Positions 17,091 through 24,912 of a stretch of DNA of 64,000 bases are shown here, piece by piece. The DNA is from Candidatus Schekmanbacteria bacterium. GTDB lineage: Bacteria > Schekmanbacteria > GWA2-38-11 > J061. The stretch lies in the NCBI GenBank assembly GCA_016219965.1, contig JACRJM010000003.1, positions 566,299-630,298 of the forward strand, written 5' to 3'. Position numbers and translations under genes: made by a program. The notes beneath the pieces are model-generated. The model saw only the letters and a list, made by a program, of their open reading frames with translations. It ran no database searches and had not been told where the DNA came from. Numbering within the stretch: position 1 is the stretch's first letter; each line of letters starts with the position of its first letter.

Positions 17091-18257
17091 ATGAAAGAAG
17101 ATATGAATGAAAAAGATAAAAAGGTAAGCCTTGATTCTCCTCTTTCAAGAAGGACATTCCTCAAAACATCAACCGTTGCTGCAGCCGCACTTTCTTTAAA
17201 TCCTATGGGACTGCTTTCCCGCGCCGGAGATGTTGCGGGTGCTGCCCCTTCAAAGTCCATAGTATCAGTTATAAAAGACACGAAGTCTATTACTGATGGT
17301 TTTGTAATAGATGGTGTCCGGGTAAGAGCCATGGTGGATGAGGGGATAAAAGCGATAACCGGTACAGGTTCAATAAAAGAAGCATGGCTTAAGATATTCC
17401 CTGATTTAAAAGAAAAAGAGGTTATTGGGTTAAAGGTCAATACCATCAACAAGAGAATACCGGCGCATCCGCAGGTGGCTCTCGCGATTGTCGACAGCAT
17501 GGTAGATGCGGGTATCAACAAGAAGAACATACTTATCTGGGACAACCTTGAAAAGTGCCTTACCGATGCAGGCTACAAGATTAATACCACTGATGAAGGA
17601 TACCGCTGTTACGGTACATATCATGGTTTGGTGGGACCCAACAACCGGATAAAAGTCCAGCCGGCCGACCCCATGGATGTGTACAGGCAGTGCCTTGACA
17701 TGGATGCCAAGGTTTACATCAAATCCGAGAACATCGAGCGACATCACAGCAAGATACTTTCCCAGCAGATAGACTATCTCATAAATGTTCCGGTGCTTAA
17801 ATCTGCCGAGTTTACAGGGGTGACGCTTTCGCTAAAGAACATGTACGGCACAATCAATCTTTCAGAGCAGGCTACATTTGGCATATTTCAGGCTGACATG
17901 CCTTCTGTGGTGGAGAAGATGCATGCGCATCGCGCAGACCCACAGATTGCCGAGGTAAATTTCAGCGAGCAGCTTATGAAGAAGACCAAGCTTGTTGTCC
18001 TTGATGCGTTGATGGGAATCTACGAAGGAAGCGCCCATGTGGATCCGCAAGGAGTAAACCACAAAATCATAATGAGCACTGACAGGGTTGCCGCAGATTT
18101 TACAGGCTACAATCTCATCAATGACAGGAGAAAAGAAAAAGGACTTCCGGCAATAACGACAGAACATGCAGGTCATATATGGTCTGCGGAGAAAATGGGA
18201 ATAGGGAATGCTGATCCGGCAAAGATAGATGTCAGGAGTTCAGTTTTACAGGCTTAA
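17091..18257 (+). CDS. Tat-exported DUF362 protein
   Basis: 388-residue protein with a twin-arginine signal (SRRTFLKTSTVAAAALSL, about residues 17-34), implying export of a folded, probably cofactor-containing protein. The body matches DUF362: VIGLKVNTINKRIPAHPQVALAIVDSMVDAG, ILIWDNLEK, DYLINVPVLKSAEFTGVTLSLKNMYG, and a late LVVLDALMGIYEG. DUF362 proteins often carry ferredoxin-type clusters; here no CxxCxxC motif is visible. Ribosome binding site AAAGGAGCAT. Position in the cluster with other Tat substrates suggests a shared periplasmic pathway. Function unknown. Confidence 0.8.
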   Translation: MKEDMNEKDKKVSLDSPLSRRTFLKTSTVAAAALSLNPMGLLSRAGDVAGAAPSKSIVSVIKDTKSITDGFVIDGVRVRAMVDEGIKAITGTGSIKEAWLKIFPDLKEKEVIGLKVNTINKRIPAHPQVALAIVDSMVDAGINKKNILIWDNLEKCLTDAGYKINTTDEGYRCYGTYHGLVGPNNRIKVQPADPMDVYRQCLDMDAKVYIKSENIERHHSKILSQQIDYLINVPVLKSAEFTGVTLSLKNMYGTINLSEQATFGIFQADMPSVVEKMHAHRADPQIAEVNFSEQLMKKTKLVVLDALMGIYEGSAHVDPQGVNHKIIMSTDRVAADFTGYNLINDRRKEKGLPAITTEHAGHIWSAEKMGIGNADPAKIDVRSSVLQA

Positions 18258-18280
18258 TGTTAATAAAGGGATAATTGAGA

Positions 18281-18345
18281 CAGGCTTGGCTGTCCCGCTC
18301 TGGCACTAAACAGCAGGTGCCTAACGGGGAAGCTACCAGTCATGT
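18281..18345. repeat. Dispersed palindromic repeat, copy 2
   Basis: The core at 18297-18322 is identical over 26 bases to 5660-5685; outer arms (CTTGGCTGTCCCGC and a degraded right side) are diverged so the palindrome is imperfect. Lies directly before copy 3 in the gap between the DUF362 gene and the next gene. Confidence 0.7.
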
Positions 18346-18370
18346 GAATATGATTTATAATTAGAGAACG

Positions 18371-18433
18371 CAGGTTTGGCAGTTCCGCTTAGGCTTAAAA
18401 CTACATGCGCCTGCCGCGGAACTGCCAAACCTG
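18371..18433. repeat. Dispersed palindromic repeat, copy 3 (perfect arms)
   Basis: CAGGTTTGGCAGTTCCGC at 18371-18388 and GCGGAACTGCCAAACCTG at 18416-18433 are perfect 18-bp complements over a 27-base loop. The arms match those of copy 1; the loop does not carry the 26-base core. Ends 28 bases before the ATG of the next gene. Confidence 0.8.
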
Positions 18434-18461
18434 AAAACTAAAAAAAGAATAAGGGGATTCC

Positions 18462-19193
18462 ATGGGTCCTGAAGAATTCAAGCACAAATTTGCAAGCCTA
18501 TTCGAAGATGTACTGAGAATGATGAAGAGTGAAGAGGTTGTGGTCGCTGAAAAGAATAATGAGAAGCTGAGGCTTAGAATTTACACGAGTAAAAGTTCTT
18601 CCATTCCTCTGGAAAAAGTGACTGTCATGTCGCTTGAAAATGGATGGGTAAAAAACATCAAAAACAAGAGTATCGTAGATGAATGCGAATTTATCGTAGC
18701 TGCCTTCAGGCCTTCATCGAATATCCCGCTTCCTGTTTTTGCAATGGAGGCTTCATTCCATTGTGGAAAATATGACCACCTGAATGCCGATCTTTTCCTC
18801 CTTTCAAAGGATCCCGCTTACAGGGCTGTGTTCTGCGAGCCTGTGATGAAGTTGCGGAAAAAGCATGACGGACTTGAAGGACTGCTTTCGGGTGTGAGAA
18901 ACCCGATGCTTGGCGATTATACATCAGGGGGAATGATGGCAGGAGATTTTTCTGAGTCATCAAGGAGTATAACATTACCCTGGGTACTTGATTATTGCGC
19001 GCTTTACAGGGAGTTTGTGAGAAGCTTTGAAAGCATCCCAGTTTTAAAGGAAAAGGCAATAATCGAAGAGGGGAAACAGGTCGGGGAGATGTTCCGTTCC
19101 ATGTTTAAGAAGGCAACACCGCGCATACTTTCTGACATACCTAACCTTTGCAGTGAGGAAGCGGGAAACAAACTTGGGAAATTATTGTTTTAA
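18462..19193 (+). CDS. Unknown protein, possible bilin-reductase (FDBR) fold
   Basis: 243-residue soluble protein, no signal peptide. I do not recognise a firm family. The central segment (FRPSSNIPLPVFAMEASF... YDHLNADLFLLSKDPAYRAVF) resembles the LPxFGxD...DLSP region of ferredoxin-dependent bilin reductases, and D110 would correspond to the catalytic aspartate of PcyA. The tail (PRILSDIPN ... LGKLLF) also resembles the family's ending. The histidine used by PcyA (LHCVMFP) is not obvious, its place being taken by FIVAAFRP. If right, this would be a divergent member acting on a linear tetrapyrrole or chlorophyll catabolite-like substrate. Ribosome binding site AAGGGGATTCC. It is followed by two Tat-exported paralogs. 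Confidence 0.45.
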   Translation: MGPEEFKHKFASLFEDVLRMMKSEEVVVAEKNNEKLRLRIYTSKSSSIPLEKVTVMSLENGWVKNIKNKSIVDECEFIVAAFRPSSNIPLPVFAMEASFHCGKYDHLNADLFLLSKDPAYRAVFCEPVMKLRKKHDGLEGLLSGVRNPMLGDYTSGGMMAGDFSESSRSITLPWVLDYCALYREFVRSFESIPVLKEKAIIEEGKQVGEMFRSMFKKATPRILSDIPNLCSEEAGNKLGKLLF

Positions 19194-19217
19194 GAAATCA
19201 CAATAAGGAGAATGGTT

Positions 19218-19859
19218 ATGGATTCTATCTCAAGAAGAGGTTTTACTGAGAAAGCATTGAAAGGCGGGGGAGCGCTCGCAGTTTTGACTGCGCTGGCTTT
19301 GCCTGAAAAGGTGATGGCGAACAAGATGAAGTTTTCATTGAAAAATGAGAGATTCTTAAACCGTAATGATCTCAGTGATGCGCTCAAATCCCTTTATACC
19401 ACCTATGACAGTACAGCCCCCTATCCGCACAAGTTCAATGAAACAATAACCAAGGCAGTGCTTTCAGCCCTTGATTTCTGCATTCCCCTGGGGATAGAGA
19501 AGGACTACGTTGACCATTACCTTATGACCATGGCCCCTGTTTTCAAGGGAATTAAGCTGGCGGTTGAGAAGGATGGTCCTGAAAAGGCATTGCGCGGATT
19601 GTTTGAAGAAACTACCACCTCCTATCAGCTTTTTGAAAGGATAAACGTAAAGCCGGGAGAGCGTTCGTTCCCATGTCCCTATAAAGGGAAGCTCGATGAT
19701 TGCAAGGAATGGATTGGCAAATATAACGGAACATTCAAATACGAGTGGAAGGATGTCTGCAACAAGTGGTGCGTTCCCGCATGGAACGGCGCAGCAAAAG
19801 ATATAGGTGTGAAACTTGAAATCATTCCCGGCGAAGAATGTCGCGTTAAGTTAGCGTAA
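19218..19859 (+). CDS. Tat-exported cysteine-rich protein, paralog 1
   Basis: About 213 residues, unknown family. The N-terminus has a twin-arginine signal (SRRGFTEKALKGGG). The body shares motifs with the next gene: TYDSTAPYPHKF, DHYLMTMAP, SYQLFERINVKPGERSFPCPYK, DVCNKWCVPAWN and a final PGEECRVKL. The CPY...C...CxxxC...GxxC pattern near the C-terminus recalls the cysteine motif of V4R/ATC-hydrolase-like domains, so metal or cluster binding is plausible. The AAGGAG is 8 bases from ATG 19218 but only 2 from ATG 19212, which decides the start. Fifteen bases separate it from paralog 2. Confidence 0.65.
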   Translation: MDSISRRGFTEKALKGGGALAVLTALALPEKVMANKMKFSLKNERFLNRNDLSDALKSLYTTYDSTAPYPHKFNETITKAVLSALDFCIPLGIEKDYVDHYLMTMAPVFKGIKLAVEKDGPEKALRGLFEETTTSYQLFERINVKPGERSFPCPYKGKLDDCKEWIGKYNGTFKYEWKDVCNKWCVPAWNGAAKDIGVKLEIIPGEECRVKLA

Positions 19860-19874
19860 TAAAGGAGAAAAATC

Positions 19875-20501
19875 ATGAATATTGATAATAATAAATCCGT
19901 ATCGCGCAGGAGTTTCACAAAGAAGGCTTTAGGCATAGGATTTCTTTCTTCGCTCGCAATTATGAATCTTCCCGGCAGTGCTGATGCCTGGCTTGATGAG
20001 AAGATAATGGAGAGGGACGACCTTGCAGACGGGATAAAGGAGCTGATCAAGACCTATGACACTACAAGCCCATACCCTGTAAAATTTTATGACGGGCTTG
20101 TGAGGGTTCATTTGAGGAACCTAGACTTTGCCGTGAAAAAAGGGCTTGCCAAGGAACACGCAGACCACTACTCTTCGACACTTGCCCCGATGATAGAAAA
20201 GTATGTGAAAAATGCAATTCCCATAATGGGGAAAGATATTTTCCTATGGGCTAATTTTGAGAGAACAAGCTGTTCATACCAGCTCTATGAGCATATAGAC
20301 ATAAAGGAAAACGAACGCTCTGTCCCATGTCCATTCAAAAGTATCCTGGAATACCAGAACAGCACCGTGGGGACTTACAGCATTAAATGGGGTGATGTCT
20401 GCAATAAATGGTGTATCCCGGTGTGGGAGAATTTTGCCAATATGGTACAATTGAAGATTAAAGTTGAACCGGGTGAAACATGCAGGATAACGCTTGTTTA
20501 G
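19875..20501 (+). CDS. Tat-exported cysteine-rich protein, paralog 2
   Basis: 208-residue tandem paralog of the preceding protein with a twin-arginine signal (SRRSFTKKALGIGF) and possible cleavage after GSADA. Shared features: RDDLADGIKELIKTYDTTSPYPVKF, DHYSSTLAP, SYQLYEHIDIKENERSVPCPFK, WGDVCNKWCIPVW and GETCRITLV. Cysteines of the CPF, DVCNKWC and ETC motifs are conserved between the two copies while one cysteine (LDDC of paralog 1) is replaced, so the conserved ones are probably the functional set. Ribosome binding site AAAGGAGAAA. Function unknown; the pair may form a heterodimer. Confidence 0.65.
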   Translation: MNIDNNKSVSRRSFTKKALGIGFLSSLAIMNLPGSADAWLDEKIMERDDLADGIKELIKTYDTTSPYPVKFYDGLVRVHLRNLDFAVKKGLAKEHADHYSSTLAPMIEKYVKNAIPIMGKDIFLWANFERTSCSYQLYEHIDIKENERSVPCPFKSILEYQNSTVGTYSIKWGDVCNKWCIPVWENFANMVQLKIKVEPGETCRITLV

Positions 20502-20523
20502 ACTTTAAATAAGAAAAATTGTT

Positions 20524-21312
20524 ATGGACGCCAGAGAATTATTGTCTGCCAATATCATAGCAGTGGGCAATGAAGTTTTAAGCGGCAGAGTTCTTGACAG
20601 AAACTCCCACTGGCTTTCAGGGATGCTTTCAAAGAAAGGCTTTGAGATAACGCACCGTTCTACGGTTAAAGATGATCTTGATGCCATATCTAAAGAGATA
20701 AGGCTTTCGCTAAAAGGCTCACCCTCTCTTCTTATAATAACAGGAGGACTTGGCCCGACTTTCGATGATAAGACATCAGAGGCGTTGTCTCTGGCATTAA
20801 AAAGAAAGCATGCAATTCACAAAGATGCCCTGGCACAGGTTAGAAAAAGTTACAGGAAATTCTTTGAAGAAGGAGCTGTAAGCTCTCAGGGTTTAACTTC
20901 AGAGAGAAAAAAGATGGCATTTATGCCTCTGGGTGGAATACCGCTTCCAAACAATGTAGGAGCAGCTCCTGCAATTTTGGTGCGATTTGGAAAAACAACC
21001 ATAGTTTCGCTTCCCGGAGTACCAAAAGAGATGAAAGATATAATGGTGAATTCTGTTTTGCCTTTGCTCAAGGAAAAGACTTTAGGAGCTGCAATCGTTG
21101 AGAAAACGATATTAACTCCATTCAGGGATGAGTCAAAACTTGCACCGCTTATCGAGCGAGCCATGAAAAAAATCCCGCGAGTTTATATCAAGTCCCGCCC
21201 GGATAAATTTTCAAAGGATACGAAAATAAAGGTCACTATCTCTGCAAAGGCATCTGATAAAAAAAGAGCTTCCCTGCTTATTGAAAAAGCTGTAGAAATG
21301 TTGAAATTGTGA
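20524..21312 (+). CDS. cinA: CinA N-terminal/MoCF-type molybdopterin-binding domain protein
   Basis: 262-residue cytoplasmic protein with the MoaB/MoeA-like domain of CinA: ANIIAVGNEVLSGRVLDRNSHWLS at the start and IITGGLGPTFDDKTSEALSLAL around residues 72-95, followed by PNNVGAAPAILVRFGKTTIVSLPGVPKEM. The C-terminal nicotinamide-nucleotide deamidase domain of full-length CinA is absent, as in short homologs. Likely a nucleotide or pyridine-nucleotide pyrophosphatase-like housekeeping enzyme; exact role of short forms is unclear. No good ribosome binding site at the ATG. It precedes hflX by a palindrome. Confidence 0.8.
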   Translation: MDARELLSANIIAVGNEVLSGRVLDRNSHWLSGMLSKKGFEITHRSTVKDDLDAISKEIRLSLKGSPSLLIITGGLGPTFDDKTSEALSLALKRKHAIHKDALAQVRKSYRKFFEEGAVSSQGLTSERKKMAFMPLGGIPLPNNVGAAPAILVRFGKTTIVSLPGVPKEMKDIMVNSVLPLLKEKTLGAAIVEKTILTPFRDESKLAPLIERAMKKIPRVYIKSRPDKFSKDTKIKVTISAKASDKKRASLLIEKAVEMLKL

Positions 21313-21314
21313 TG

Positions 21315-21338
21315 GCAATAAATCATATGATTTATTGC
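21315..21338. promoter_or_regulatory. Perfect 24-bp palindrome directly before hflX ribosome binding site
   Basis: GCAATAAATCAT at 21315-21326 is followed immediately by its exact reverse complement ATGATTTATTGC (21327-21338). It begins two bases after the cinA stop codon and ends on the base before the GGAGGTGA of hflX. No loop and no T-tract, so a protein binding site is more likely than a terminator. It also contains an ATG that opens a nine-codon reading frame ending at 21356. Confidence 0.6.
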
Positions 21339-21355
21339 GGAGGTGAAAGAAGATA
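21339..21355 (+). promoter_or_regulatory. hflX ribosome binding site with apparent ATA start
   Basis: GGAGGTGA (21339-21346) is followed after 6 bases by ATA (21353-21355). In the hflX frame the preceding in-frame stop is TGA at 21344 and no ATG, GTG or TTG occurs before 21548. The ribosome binding site and the conserved N-terminal coding sequence point to ATA as the initiation codon. Confidence 0.5.
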
Positions 21356-23014
21356 AGTACAAAAGTTTATGGCAACACCACAGGTCTTAAAGCAGCAACA
21401 GTAAATGAGCTTGAAAAACTATACAGGCGCAGAACCCCTCCTGATAAAATAGTATCTCCTGAGCTTGCAAGGGCTATCTCCGAAATATCATTTGAATTAC
21501 GCCGGCAGGTTGGTGTCCTCATTAACCGGAAAGGCGAGATCGAGTATGTGGTTGTGGGAGATTCGGGAAGTGTGATGCTTCCTGGTCTTGGGCGAACACG
21601 CGAAGGGGAAAAAAGATTCAGGGGGCTTCGCCTTGTCCACACGCATTTAAAAAATGAACCATTGAGCCACGATGATCTCACAGACCTTGCTCTTCTCCGA
21701 TTAGATCTTGTTGCCTCAATAGAGGTTGGTGCAGACGGTCTTCCTATTATCTTAAGGGCTGCTCACCTTCTTCCATATAATAAGAACGGTTCCAACTGGA
21801 ATTTCATAGAGCCTGCGCATCCGGCCAATGTCAATGTCAACTTCAGGGAGCTTATCTCATCACTTGAAGAAGAGTTTGCAAGAAAGACTCCTTCGGGGAG
21901 AAAATCGGCAGGACGGGACAGGGCAATACTTATCTCTGTTGCAAGGGACAGGTTCACAGATGCAGAGTATTCTATGGAGGAGCTTAAGGAGCTTGCCAAA
22001 ACAAGCGGCGTTGAAGTTGTGGATTCAGTGATCCAGAGGGTGCATGATTTCAACCCGAAGTTTCTCCTGGGGAAAGGGAAGCTTGCTGATCTTGTTACAC
22101 GCTGTATGCAGCTTGAAGCGGATATTCTTATCTTTGATCAGAATTTAAGCCCTGCACAGGCAGGCTCAATAGCTGAGTTTGCCGACATGAAGGTCATTGA
22201 CCGCACCCAACTTATCCTCGACATATTTGCCCAGCGCGCCCACAGCAGTGAAGGAAAGATTCAGGTTGAGCTTGCACAGTTAAAATATACGCTTCCTCGC
22301 CTTGCAGGAAAAGGGGTAGAGATGTCGCAGCTTATGGGAGGGATCGGAGGAAGGGGCCCCGGTGAAACAAAACTCGAAGTTGACAGACGTCGCGCAAGGG
22401 AAAGGATAAGCTTTCTTGAAAGGAAGATAAAAGTGCTTGGGAAGGAAAGGGCTGTCCAGAGGTCAAAGAGGAATAAGACCGGAGTGCCTGTAATTTCAAT
22501 AATAGGCTACACCAATGCTGGGAAATCAACTCTTTTAAACAACCTTACAAAGAGCAGTTTTAGAGCTGAAGAGAAAATGTTTGCAACGCTTGACCCTGCT
22601 TCGAGAAGACTGAGATTTCCAAGGGAAAGGGAGGTAATAATAACAGACACAGTAGGATTTATCAGGGACCTGCCCCCAGACCTTATAAATGCCTTCCGCG
22701 CAACCCTTGAAGAGCTTGCAGATGCAGACCTCCTCCTCCACATAGTTGACATTTCAAATAGCTCATATGACCGGCACATAATCTCGGTGAACAAAATACT
22801 TTCCGACCTTGAGCTTAACACAAAGCCCATCCTTCTTGTTTTTAATAAGATAGACAGGCTTGATGGTCAGATGGTGAAGAACATCTGTTTGGCTCATGAA
22901 GACGCAATTCCCGTATCTGCGAAAAATCCTGATACCTTCTACGGTCTACTTGATGCAATCCAGAATATCTTCTGGAATGAAAGCGGCAATCTTCTGCTCC
23001 TAAACAGCAGGTAG
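21353..23014 (+). CDS. hflX: GTPase HflX, long form
   Basis: Ribosome-associated GTPase that splits stalled or heat-damaged 70S ribosomes. From the proposed ATA start the protein is about 553 residues. The N-terminal extension (KVYGNTTGLKAATVNELEKLYRR ... LSFELRR-like helix and VGVLINRKGEIEYVVVGD) is the recognisable start of long HflX proteins. The GTP_bdg_N domain (VDSVIQRVHDFNPKFLLGKGKL), coiled-coil region (GGRGPGETKLEVDRRRARERI) and G domain follow: G1 GYTNAGKST, G3 DTVGFIRDLP, G4 NKID. A start at GTG 21548 would remove about 65 conserved residues, so it is rejected. The final codons and stop overlap a 13-base match to the core of the dispersed repeat (23000-23012). Confidence 0.9.
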   Translation: MSTKVYGNTTGLKAATVNELEKLYRRRTPPDKIVSPELARAISEISFELRRQVGVLINRKGEIEYVVVGDSGSVMLPGLGRTREGEKRFRGLRLVHTHLKNEPLSHDDLTDLALLRLDLVASIEVGADGLPIILRAAHLLPYNKNGSNWNFIEPAHPANVNVNFRELISSLEEEFARKTPSGRKSAGRDRAILISVARDRFTDAEYSMEELKELAKTSGVEVVDSVIQRVHDFNPKFLLGKGKLADLVTRCMQLEADILIFDQNLSPAQAGSIAEFADMKVIDRTQLILDIFAQRAHSSEGKIQVELAQLKYTLPRLAGKGVEMSQLMGGIGGRGPGETKLEVDRRRARERISFLERKIKVLGKERAVQRSKRNKTGVPVISIIGYTNAGKSTLLNNLTKSSFRAEEKMFATLDPASRRLRFPREREVIITDTVGFIRDLPPDLINAFRATLEELADADLLLHIVDISNSSYDRHIISVNKILSDLELNTKPILLVFNKIDRLDGQMVKNICLAHEDAIPVSAKNPDTFYGLLDAIQNIFWNESGNLLLLNSR

Positions 23015-23022
23015 CCTTTTTA

Positions 23023-23457
23023 CTATTCTGCTGGTTTAAGAATCTTCTCTGTCTTGTAGCCTTTCTCCTTGTAATCTATGATTCCGCCGGTGAGATTATA
23101 GACTTTGGTAAACCCCTTTGTGCTTAGAGTTTGTGCAGCAGCAGCGCTACGCCTCCCGCTTCTGCAATATACGACTATTTCTTTGTCCTTAAGGTTTTCA
23201 AGTTCACCGATTCGGGTTTCAATCTGATCTAATGGGATAAGCTTTTTTACTCCGGCAATATGTTCGTCGTTATACTCAGCCTCGGTCCGCACATCCAGTA
23301 TAAAAAGGGATGCATCTTTTGAAAGCTTCTCATTAAGTTCTGATGAAGCTATGCCCTTATATGCCGGCTGTTGTATTTCTTCTGTTTGGGCAAGTCTAGT
23401 TTGAAATGCAATTATTGCCGCAACAATTAATATTAGACAAAAAATTCTTTTTTTCAT
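23023..23457 (-). CDS. Exported rhodanese-domain protein
   Basis: 144-residue protein with an N-terminal hydrophobic signal (IFCLILIVAAIIAF) and a single rhodanese domain: LDVRTEAEYNDEHIAGVKKLIPL and the active-site loop VVYCRSGRRSAAAAQTL with the catalytic cysteine intact, then GFTKVYNLTGGI. It would act in the periplasm as a sulfurtransferase or a sulfane-sulfur carrier. It lies 9 bases after the TPR gene on the same strand, so they form an operon, and it converges on hflX. Confidence 0.88.
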   Translation of the reverse strand: MKKRIFCLILIVAAIIAFQTRLAQTEEIQQPAYKGIASSELNEKLSKDASLFILDVRTEAEYNDEHIAGVKKLIPLDQIETRIGELENLKDKEIVVYCRSGRRSAAAAQTLSTKGFTKVYNLTGGIIDYKEKGYKTEKILKPAE

Positions 23458-23466
23458 TTATATACT

Positions 23467-24237
23467 TCAGATTTTTATTTTCTGAAGCTCCATTTTAAAC
23501 CTGTTGTCCTTTGGATTAACCTGCATGGCCTTTTCAAGATACTCCTTTGCCTTCTGAGAATCTCTTCCCTTTGCCCCGGTATATGAATATGCCCTGCCCA
23601 GCCAGTAAAGTATTTCAGAATTATCAGGAGATGATTTTAATGCTTTTTCAAGTTCAGCAACTGAAGGCGCTATTCCTCCTCCTACGAACTCAGGTTTGTA
23701 GAGGGCCTGAATCCCCCTGGCTAAAGAAATTAAGGGATTCCCTGGTTCGAGCTTTGCCATTGTTTCAACCTCTTTTGTAGCTTCACTGGTTAAGGGCATT
23801 ATCTTCATTACATCAAGCATGCCTCCCCCATAATGCCTTACTCTGTAAATCAGTGTCCTCATAAGGTAAAAATGCGTATCAAAAGTGGCTTTCTCAAAAC
23901 TGCCGGCTTTTCTTAGTGTTTCAAGTGCTAAATTCACGTAGAGTTCCGATTCATCCCAGTCGGCACCCTTATTATCCGGAGATTTAAGCTCATAATATTC
24001 TGCAAGCTTGAAATATATTTTCCCAAGCTCAGCAACCCCTTCAGGGTTTGTAACCCCTTTTAATTTTTCCGCTTCTGCCTTTAGTTTTGGAGCATCAAGG
24101 GTGAAAATTGCTTCATCTAAATTTGATGAAATAGCGTTTTCCGCAGAGGTTTCAACCGGGCATAATAAAAATAATCCGGTTAAGATGGACAATGACAACA
24201 TTAGCAACGGCAACAGTCTTAATCTCGTACGCATCAA
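23467..24237 (-). CDS. Exported TPR-repeat protein
   Basis: 256-residue protein with a signal peptide (LLPLLMLSLSILTGLFLLCPVETSA, cleaved near residue 32). The body contains tetratricopeptide-type helix pairs, clearest at the C-terminus (AVAELEKALKSSPDNSEILYWLGRAYSYTGAKGRDSQKAKEYLEKAMQVNPKDNRFKMEL, spread over about residues 187-252). Such proteins act as periplasmic scaffolds. Upstream of the rhodanese gene in a two-gene operon. No specific partner can be named. Confidence 0.8.
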   Translation of the reverse strand: MMRTRLRLLPLLMLSLSILTGLFLLCPVETSAENAISSNLDEAIFTLDAPKLKAEAEKLKGVTNPEGVAELGKIYFKLAEYYELKSPDNKGADWDESELYVNLALETLRKAGSFEKATFDTHFYLMRTLIYRVRHYGGGMLDVMKIMPLTSEATKEVETMAKLEPGNPLISLARGIQALYKPEFVGGGIAPSVAELEKALKSSPDNSEILYWLGRAYSYTGAKGRDSQKAKEYLEKAMQVNPKDNRFKMELQKIKI

Positions 24238-24498
24238 TATCTCCCTTAAAATAATTGTTTCTGAATTTTATTTTTATCTTGATAATCAGAGTTAATCAAG
24301 TTGAAAATATCTGAACAATTACCCGGGCAATAGCTACAGACTGTCAATGATTTAATCTACTCTGCATCAACAAATAAAAATATGTTGAAATAAAGTTAGA
24401 CTTTAGAGTTGGGGTGCTTGAAATTTTAATCTATATAAATTAATTTTAAGTCAGGAATGAACCATCTTTAAAGTCAGTTTTAACTAAAGGAGATGGCT

Positions 24499-24903
24499 AT
24501 GAAGATATTAAGCGTATTGTTGGTCATGACACTGATTGTAAGCGGATGTCAGTATTTTGATCGTTTAACTACAAGGGAAAAGGCAGGTGCAGGAATAGGG
24601 GCGCTGGGCGGCGGTTTGCTTGGCCTTATTGCGAGCGATGGAAACCCATGGAAAGGCGTATTGTTAGGATCAGTGGGAGGCGCTCTTGTAGGTGGAATTA
24701 TCGGGAACATCATTGATTATGCTTCTAAAGAATCTTCGCATAGAAGCACACCTGTTAAATACTACCGAACAACAAAAGATGGATTGAATGAAGAAGTATA
24801 TGCAACTCCATCAGAAAAAAAAGGAAACTATAAAGAGGTCAATGTTAAGTATTATCGAAATGGGAAACTAACAGGGGAAGAAGTTAAAAAAGAATACGAG
24901 TAA
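24499..24903 (+). CDS. Lipoprotein with glycine-zipper (17 kDa antigen-like)
   Basis: About 134 residues. Lipoprotein signal peptide with lipobox VSGC (cysteine near residue 17 from this start), followed by a glycine zipper (AGAGIGALGGGLLGLIASDG ... SVGGALVGGIIGNIIDYA) as in the Rickettsia 17 kDa antigen/OmpA-like membrane-associated lipoproteins, then a charged tail. GGAG lies 6 bases before ATG 24499 and touches ATG 24493, so the later start is preferred. Probably inserted in or attached to the outer membrane. Converges on sppA. Confidence 0.8.
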   Translation: MKILSVLLVMTLIVSGCQYFDRLTTREKAGAGIGALGGGLLGLIASDGNPWKGVLLGSVGGALVGGIIGNIIDYASKESSHRSTPVKYYRTTKDGLNEEVYATPSEKKGNYKEVNVKYYRNGKLTGEEVKKEYE

Positions 24904-24912
24904 TAGTTGCTG

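Noticed and set aside
18297-18345. Possible integron attC sites (GCCTAAC in copy 2 of the palindromic repeat)
   Set aside because: The matching GTTRRRY core is missing, other copies lack GCCTAAC, and no integrase or cassette arrangement is present.
21548-23014. hflX starting at GTG 21548
   Set aside because: The frame upstream encodes conserved HflX N-terminal sequence back to a strong ribosome binding site at 21339, so this start would truncate the protein.
22991-23020. Rho-independent terminator at the hflX stop (CTGCT...AGCAG then Ts)
   Set aside because: Stem is only five base pairs and the T run starts several bases later; too weak to call.
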